From Acidobacteriota bacterium (GTDB lineage Bacteria; Acidobacteriota; Vicinamibacteria; Vicinamibacterales; UBA2999), in the NCBI GenBank assembly GCA_030697165.1, contig JAUYQQ010000015.1, forward strand, positions 356,645-420,644: 64,000 bases of DNA, given 5' to 3'. The notes under the pieces were generated by a model. It was not told the origin of the DNA. It made no database searches and worked only from the letters and a program-made list of their open reading frames with translations. Positions 63,098-64,000 of the stretch are shown here, piece after piece. The position numbers were made by a program, and so were the translations under genes. Within the stretch, counting starts at the first letter, position 1. Each line of letters starts with the position of its first letter.

Positions 63098-63634
63098 CTA
63101 GAGTTCTTCGATCGTGAGGTTACTGTTCGTGTAGATGCAGATTTGCGAGGCGATGGTCATCGCCCGCTCGGCAATCTCGCGGGGTGTCAGCGTGGTGTTC
63201 TGCACCAGCGCCTGGGCGGCCGCCTGCGCAAACGCGCCGCCCGAGCCGATGCCGATCACGCCGTCATCGGGCTCGATCAGGTCGCCGGTGCCCGACAGCA
63301 GGAACATCGACTTGCGGTCGAGCACGATCAACATGGCTTCGAGCCGCCGCAACGCGCGATCGGTGCGCCAGTCCTTGGCCAGCTCCACCGCCGAGCGGTC
63401 GAGGTTGCCGCGGTACTGCTCGAGCTTGGCTTCGAACCGTGCGAACAGCGCGAACGAATCGGCGGCCGAACCGGCGAAACCGGCCAGGATGCTGTCGTTG
63501 TAAAGGCGGCGGATCTTGCGGGCGTTCTGCTTTACGACGGTGTTGCCGAGCGTGACCTGCCCGTCCCCGGCCAGCACCGCCCGACCCTCGCGGCGCACCG
63601 CCAGGATGGTCGTGGCGTGGAACGTCGAATCCAT
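63098..63634 (-). CDS. hslV: HslV threonine peptidase of the HslUV protease
   Basis: This 178-residue protein has a short propeptide MDSTFHA, then the catalytic Thr at [31 protein letters not shown] and [10 protein letters not shown] are typical. It is a proteasome-like peptidase that forms the HslUV complex with the downstream HslU. No clear ribosome-binding site is seen; the upstream region has a GACACT-like hexamer close to the ATG. Confidence 0.97.
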   Translation of the reverse strand: MDSTFHATTILAVRREGRAVLAGDGQVTLGNTVVKQNARKIRRLYNDSILAGFAGSAADSFALFARFEAKLEQYRGNLDRSAVELAKDWRTDRALRRLEAMLIVLDRKSMFLLSGTGDLIEPDDGVIGIGSGGAFAQAAAQALVQNTTLTPREIAERAMTIASQICIYTNSNLTIEEL

Positions 63635-63689
63635 CCCTGTAGTGTCTCACACCCGATGTCGGCGGACGGTAGCCGGGGCCAACGCGGTC

Positions 63690-63745
63690 ACAAGAGGTCA
63701 CGAGATCAGGAGAACCCCAGGTTGCGGCTCCTCACCTCTCGAACT
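63690..63745 (+). repeat. Short intergenic repeats upstream of hslV
   Basis: AAGAGGTCACGAGATCAGGAGAA and CTCACCTCTCGAACTTCTCG are low-complexity sequences related in style to the region at 5924-5982. They overlap the end of a small interrupted frame (63732-63905). No regulatory element is certain. Confidence 0.45.
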
Positions 63746-63905
63746 TCTCGTGTTGACTGGGGCCGCCCTGTGTCGCGTACTGCCCTTGCAGGAAGGCCGC
63801 AAAGGTCTGCGGTGGCCGCGGTACCGCCGGCGCTTACGCCCGCACCGAAGAGGCTGCCACTGCAACCACTGCCGCTGCCATGGCCATCACGCGAATCGTC
63901 TTCAT
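63732..63905 (-). pseudogene. Signal-peptide fragment interrupted by an in-frame stop
   Basis: A 23-residue ORF (63905-63834) reads MKTIRVMAMAAAVVAVAASSVRA, then TAA. It is a complete-looking signal peptide with no mature protein. The same frame continues after the stop for another 33 codons (QTFAAFLQGQYATQGGPSQ) to a TGA at 63732. The start overlaps the permease stop by 4 bp (ATGA). It is either a decayed secreted-peptide gene, a sequencing error at the TAA, or chance. Confidence 0.4.
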
Positions 63906-64000
63906 TTCATCTCTCCGGGCTTCCGGCTCGTCGCCACGAAGTAGAAGTACAGTGGGATGCCCGCCGCCATCACGGCGACTCCGGCCAGTGTCGTCATCGG
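63902..64000 (-). CDS. C-terminal end of an amino-acid permease (truncated by window edge)
   Basis: The last 32 codons of a minus-strand gene read MTTLAGVAVMAAGIPLYFYFVATSRK and stop at 63902. The hydrophobic helix and charged tail look like the end of an APC permease, as in the gene at 13376-14704. Only the terminus is visible, so identity is tentative. Confidence 0.55.
   Translation of the reverse strand, partial: PMTTLAGVAVMAAGIPLYFYFVATSRKPGEMK

Overview
The window is 64 kb of dense, high-GC bacterial chromosome (about 65% G+C by eye). Genes mostly abut or overlap by ATGA/GTGA junctions, and I see no rRNA, tRNA, CRISPR array, prophage or transposase. The content is that of a diderm: BamA-type Omp85, TamB, a SurA-like chaperone and an OmpA-family protein. 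A VWFA-related protein of a type common in Acidobacteriota, a B12-dependent ribonucleotide reductase, HslUV and small palindromic/tandem repeats all fit Acidobacteriota, most likely Vicinamibacteria. That placement is inference; no 16S gene is present.

Layout. 1-8.4 kb: ATP-dependent proteolysis and housekeeping (clpP end, clpX, lon, engB, rho), a two-gene agmatine-to-putrescine module (aguB, aguA), and ribosomal protein L31. 8.4-13.4 kb (minus strand): an mrfA/mrfB-type repair helicase-exonuclease pair and an OmpA-family protein. 13.4-23 kb: amino-acid permease, SDR, DUF547 protein, alpha/beta hydrolase, RraA-like protein, recQ, nrdJ with a long AT-richer leader. 23.4-27.7 kb: a lipoprotein, a sensor kinase/NtrC-type regulator pair and a CPBP membrane protease. 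27.7-37.7 kb (minus): biotin carboxylase and biotin carrier, then TamB, a seven-POTRA Omp85 protein and a SurA-like protein. 37.7-43 kb: an ABC transporter, then a compact sortase module of sortase, VWA protein and a protein ending in an LPATAS sorting signal. 43-53 kb: a glycan/exopolysaccharide island with an amidinotransferase, three glycosyltransferases, two tandem NodZ/FUT8-like proteins, an SGNH hydrolase, a sugar aminotransferase and a sugar epimerase. 53-58 kb: a giant secreted repeat protein. 58-64 kb: acyl-CoA carboxyltransferase, FAH-family hydrolase, Fn3-type lipoprotein, hslU, hslV and the end of a second amino-acid permease.

Three things stand out beyond ordinary annotation. (1) The sortase module is a self-contained surface-anchoring system in a diderm, with enzyme and candidate substrate three genes apart. 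(2) Many genes have a TAnnnT -10-like hexamer ending 5-8 nt before the start codon, implying leaderless mRNAs. Three divergent gene pairs share one near-symmetric -10 read in both directions. (3) Several families of small repeats recur across the window and sit inside or at the ends of coding sequences, supplying start codons, stop codons, terminal residues or internal in-frame inserts (aguA, mrfA, mrfB, the NtrC-type regulator, the OmpA gene, the Fn3 lipoprotein). The glycan island, with its duplicated fucosyltransferase-like genes and an amidinotransferase, may make a guanidino-decorated surface glycan; this is inference.
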